Source: Chitinophaga pinensis (GTDB lineage Bacteria > Bacteroidota > Bacteroidia > Flavobacteriales_D > Crocinitomicaceae). Taken from it: a stretch of DNA of 13,517 bases. Position 1 is the stretch's first letter; each line of letters begins with the position of its first letter. Of this stretch, positions 12,214-13,517 are shown one piece after another. Both the position numbers and the translations under genes were made by a program. The notes under the pieces are model-generated. The model was not told the origin of the DNA, did not search any database, and was given only the letters and a program-made list of their open reading frames with translations. Location of the stretch: assembly GCA_945868555.1 (NCBI GenBank), contig CAMBMC010000037.1, forward strand, positions 1 to 13,517, read 5' to 3'.

Positions 12214-13517
12214 ATGTTTGAAAATCTAACGGACAAATTTGAACGCGCGTTCAAGGTATTAAAAGGGCAGGGGCAGATCACTGAGATCAATGTTGCCGAA
12301 ACACTGAAGGAGGTGCGTCGTGCATTGCTTGATGCCGATGTCAATTTTAAAACAGCGAAAGATTTTACCACAACGGTCAAAGAAAAAGCCCTAGGTCGAA
12401 ATGTGCTTACCGCAGTTTCTCCAGGCCAGTTGATGATTAAAATTTGTCATGAGGAGCTCGTCGAGCTCATGGGTGGAAATGAGGCCGAAATCAATGTGAA
12501 AGGGAACCCAGGAATCGTTTTGATGTCTGGACTTCAGGGTTCGGGTAAAACGACGTTTTCGGGTAAACTTGGTAACTATCTTAAAACAAAAAAGGGAAAA
12601 AATGTCTTGCTCGTAGCCTGTGATGTGTATCGTCCAGCGGCGATTGATCAGTTGCATGTGCTTGGTGAACAACTCGGAATAGAGGTTTTTTCAAACAAAG
12701 AAGAAAAAGATCCAGTGCGGATTGCCCAAGCTGCGGTTCAGCACGCACGCAGCAAAGGATTCAACGTTGTGATTGTCGATACGGCGGGTCGTTTGGCGAT
12801 TGATGAACAAATGATGGATGAAATTGTGCGTGTAAAACAAGCAATTCAGCCTACGGAAACCTTGTTTGTAGTCGATGCTATGACGGGTCAAGATGCCGTG
12901 AATACAGCAAAAGCCTTCAACGATCGAATCAATTTTGACGGAGTTGTTCTCACAAAATTGGATGGGGATACCCGAGGTGGTGCAGCGATTTCGATCAAAG
13001 CAATCGTTGAAAAACCAATCAAGTTTGTCGGTACAGGTGAGAAGATGGATGCGCTCGATGTGTTCTATCCGAAACGAATGGCGGACAGAATCCTCGGTAT
13101 GGGGGATGTTGTATCATTGGTCGAACGCGCTCAAGAACAATTTGATGAGGAGGAAGCGAAAAAATTGCAACGCCGCATTCAAAAAGACCAGTTCGACTTC
13201 AATGATTTCCTCGGTCAGCTGCAGCAAATCAAGAAAATGGGGAATGTCAAAGACCTTATGGGAATGATTCCAGGAATGGGGAAAGCGATGAAGGATGTTG
13301 ATATTGAAGACGATGCATTCAAACACATTGAAGCCATTATCTTATCCATGACCCCAAAAGAGCGTTCAAATCCAGGACTCATCAACGGACAGCGAAAAAA
13401 CCGCTTGGCAGCAGGCAGCGGAACAACGATTCAAGAAGTGAATAAGCTCATGAAACAGTTTGAAGACACGAAGAAAATGATGAAGCTCATGAGTAATCCG
13501 AAAAACATGATGAGCAT
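12214..13517 (+). CDS. ffh: Signal recognition particle protein Ffh (runs off right edge)
   Basis: Ffh (SRP54) is the GTPase subunit of the signal recognition particle. It binds signal sequences of nascent membrane and secreted proteins together with 4.5S RNA and hands ribosomes to FtsY at the membrane. The 434 codons visible cover the N domain (about 1-90), the G domain and most of the M domain. G-domain motifs are GLQGSGKT at 106-113 (P-loop), DVYRPAA at 137-143, DTAGR at 189-193 and TKLDGD at 247-252 (base recognition). The methionine-rich M domain runs from about 327, with the RNA-binding region SMTPKERSNP...GQRKNRLAAGSG at 378-403. In E. coli the corresponding basic segment reads GSRKRRIAAGSG, so here S and R are replaced by Q and N. 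Family length is about 440-460, so only the C-terminal tail should be missing. The frame is open at the edge. Confidence 0.97.
   Translation, partial: MFENLTDKFERAFKVLKGQGQITEINVAETLKEVRRALLDADVNFKTAKDFTTTVKEKALGRNVLTAVSPGQLMIKICHEELVELMGGNEAEINVKGNPGIVLMSGLQGSGKTTFSGKLGNYLKTKKGKNVLLVACDVYRPAAIDQLHVLGEQLGIEVFSNKEEKDPVRIAQAAVQHARSKGFNVVIVDTAGRLAIDEQMMDEIVRVKQAIQPTETLFVVDAMTGQDAVNTAKAFNDRINFDGVVLTKLDGDTRGGAAISIKAIVEKPIKFVGTGEKMDALDVFYPKRMADRILGMGDVVSLVERAQEQFDEEEAKKLQRRIQKDQFDFNDFLGQLQQIKKMGNVKDLMGMIPGMGKAMKDVDIEDDAFKHIEAIILSMTPKERSNPGLINGQRKNRLAAGSGTTIQEVNKLMKQFEDTKKMMKLMSNPKNMMS

Overview
The window looks like a chromosomal segment of a Bacteroidota bacterium, most likely of the Flavobacteriia type. 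The evidence is a protein with a type IX secretion (T9SS) C-terminal sorting domain, a DUF3822-rsmD-coaD cluster, TlpA-like exported proteins, few recognisable Shine-Dalgarno sites, and Bacteroidota-type -7 promoter boxes (TAnnTTTG) ahead of most transcription units. A Fluviicola/Crocinitomicaceae-like origin is a guess only. Nothing indicates phage, plasmid, IS element, CRISPR or a tRNA/rRNA gene. Coding density is high, with one exception at 10049-10377.

Layout. At the left edge is the N-terminal part of a nitroreductase (minus strand, running off the window). It is divergent from a small rhomboid-type intramembrane protease (356-901, plus). That gene converges, with overlapping stop codons, on a five-gene minus-strand cluster running 5057 to 898. 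In transcription order this is a three-helix membrane protein of unknown function, a DUF3822 protein (GTG start), rsmD (16S rRNA G966 methyltransferase, GTG start overlapping the previous gene), coaD (phosphopantetheine adenylyltransferase), and an exported TlpA-like protein with a degenerate SxxC active site. Divergent from the cluster is a RecD-like superfamily 1 helicase (5203-6612, plus). It converges on a 757-residue exported protein of unknown function (8895-6622). Upstream of that lie a rho-independent terminator and a T9SS-sorted protein (10048-9008). Next comes about 330 bp of repeat-rich non-coding DNA, then an APC-superfamily amino acid permease (12078-10378). The permease is divergent from ffh, the protein subunit of the signal recognition particle, which runs off the right edge.

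Functionally the genes are mostly housekeeping: CoA synthesis, rRNA modification, co-translational protein targeting, DNA repair/recombination and amino acid uptake. Two exported orphan proteins and one membrane orphan are interspersed. I found no clearly new multi-gene defence or metabolic system. The points most worth following up are (a) the intergenic tract 10097-10330, which combines a degenerate 7-bp tandem repeat with a 14-bp tandem repeat and a nested inverted repeat; (b) the exported 757-residue orphan with an internal basic linker and helical segment; (c) the SxxC thioredoxin-fold protein co-transcribed with rsmD/coaD; and (d) the nearly constant spacing between -7 boxes and start codons, which decides several gene starts.
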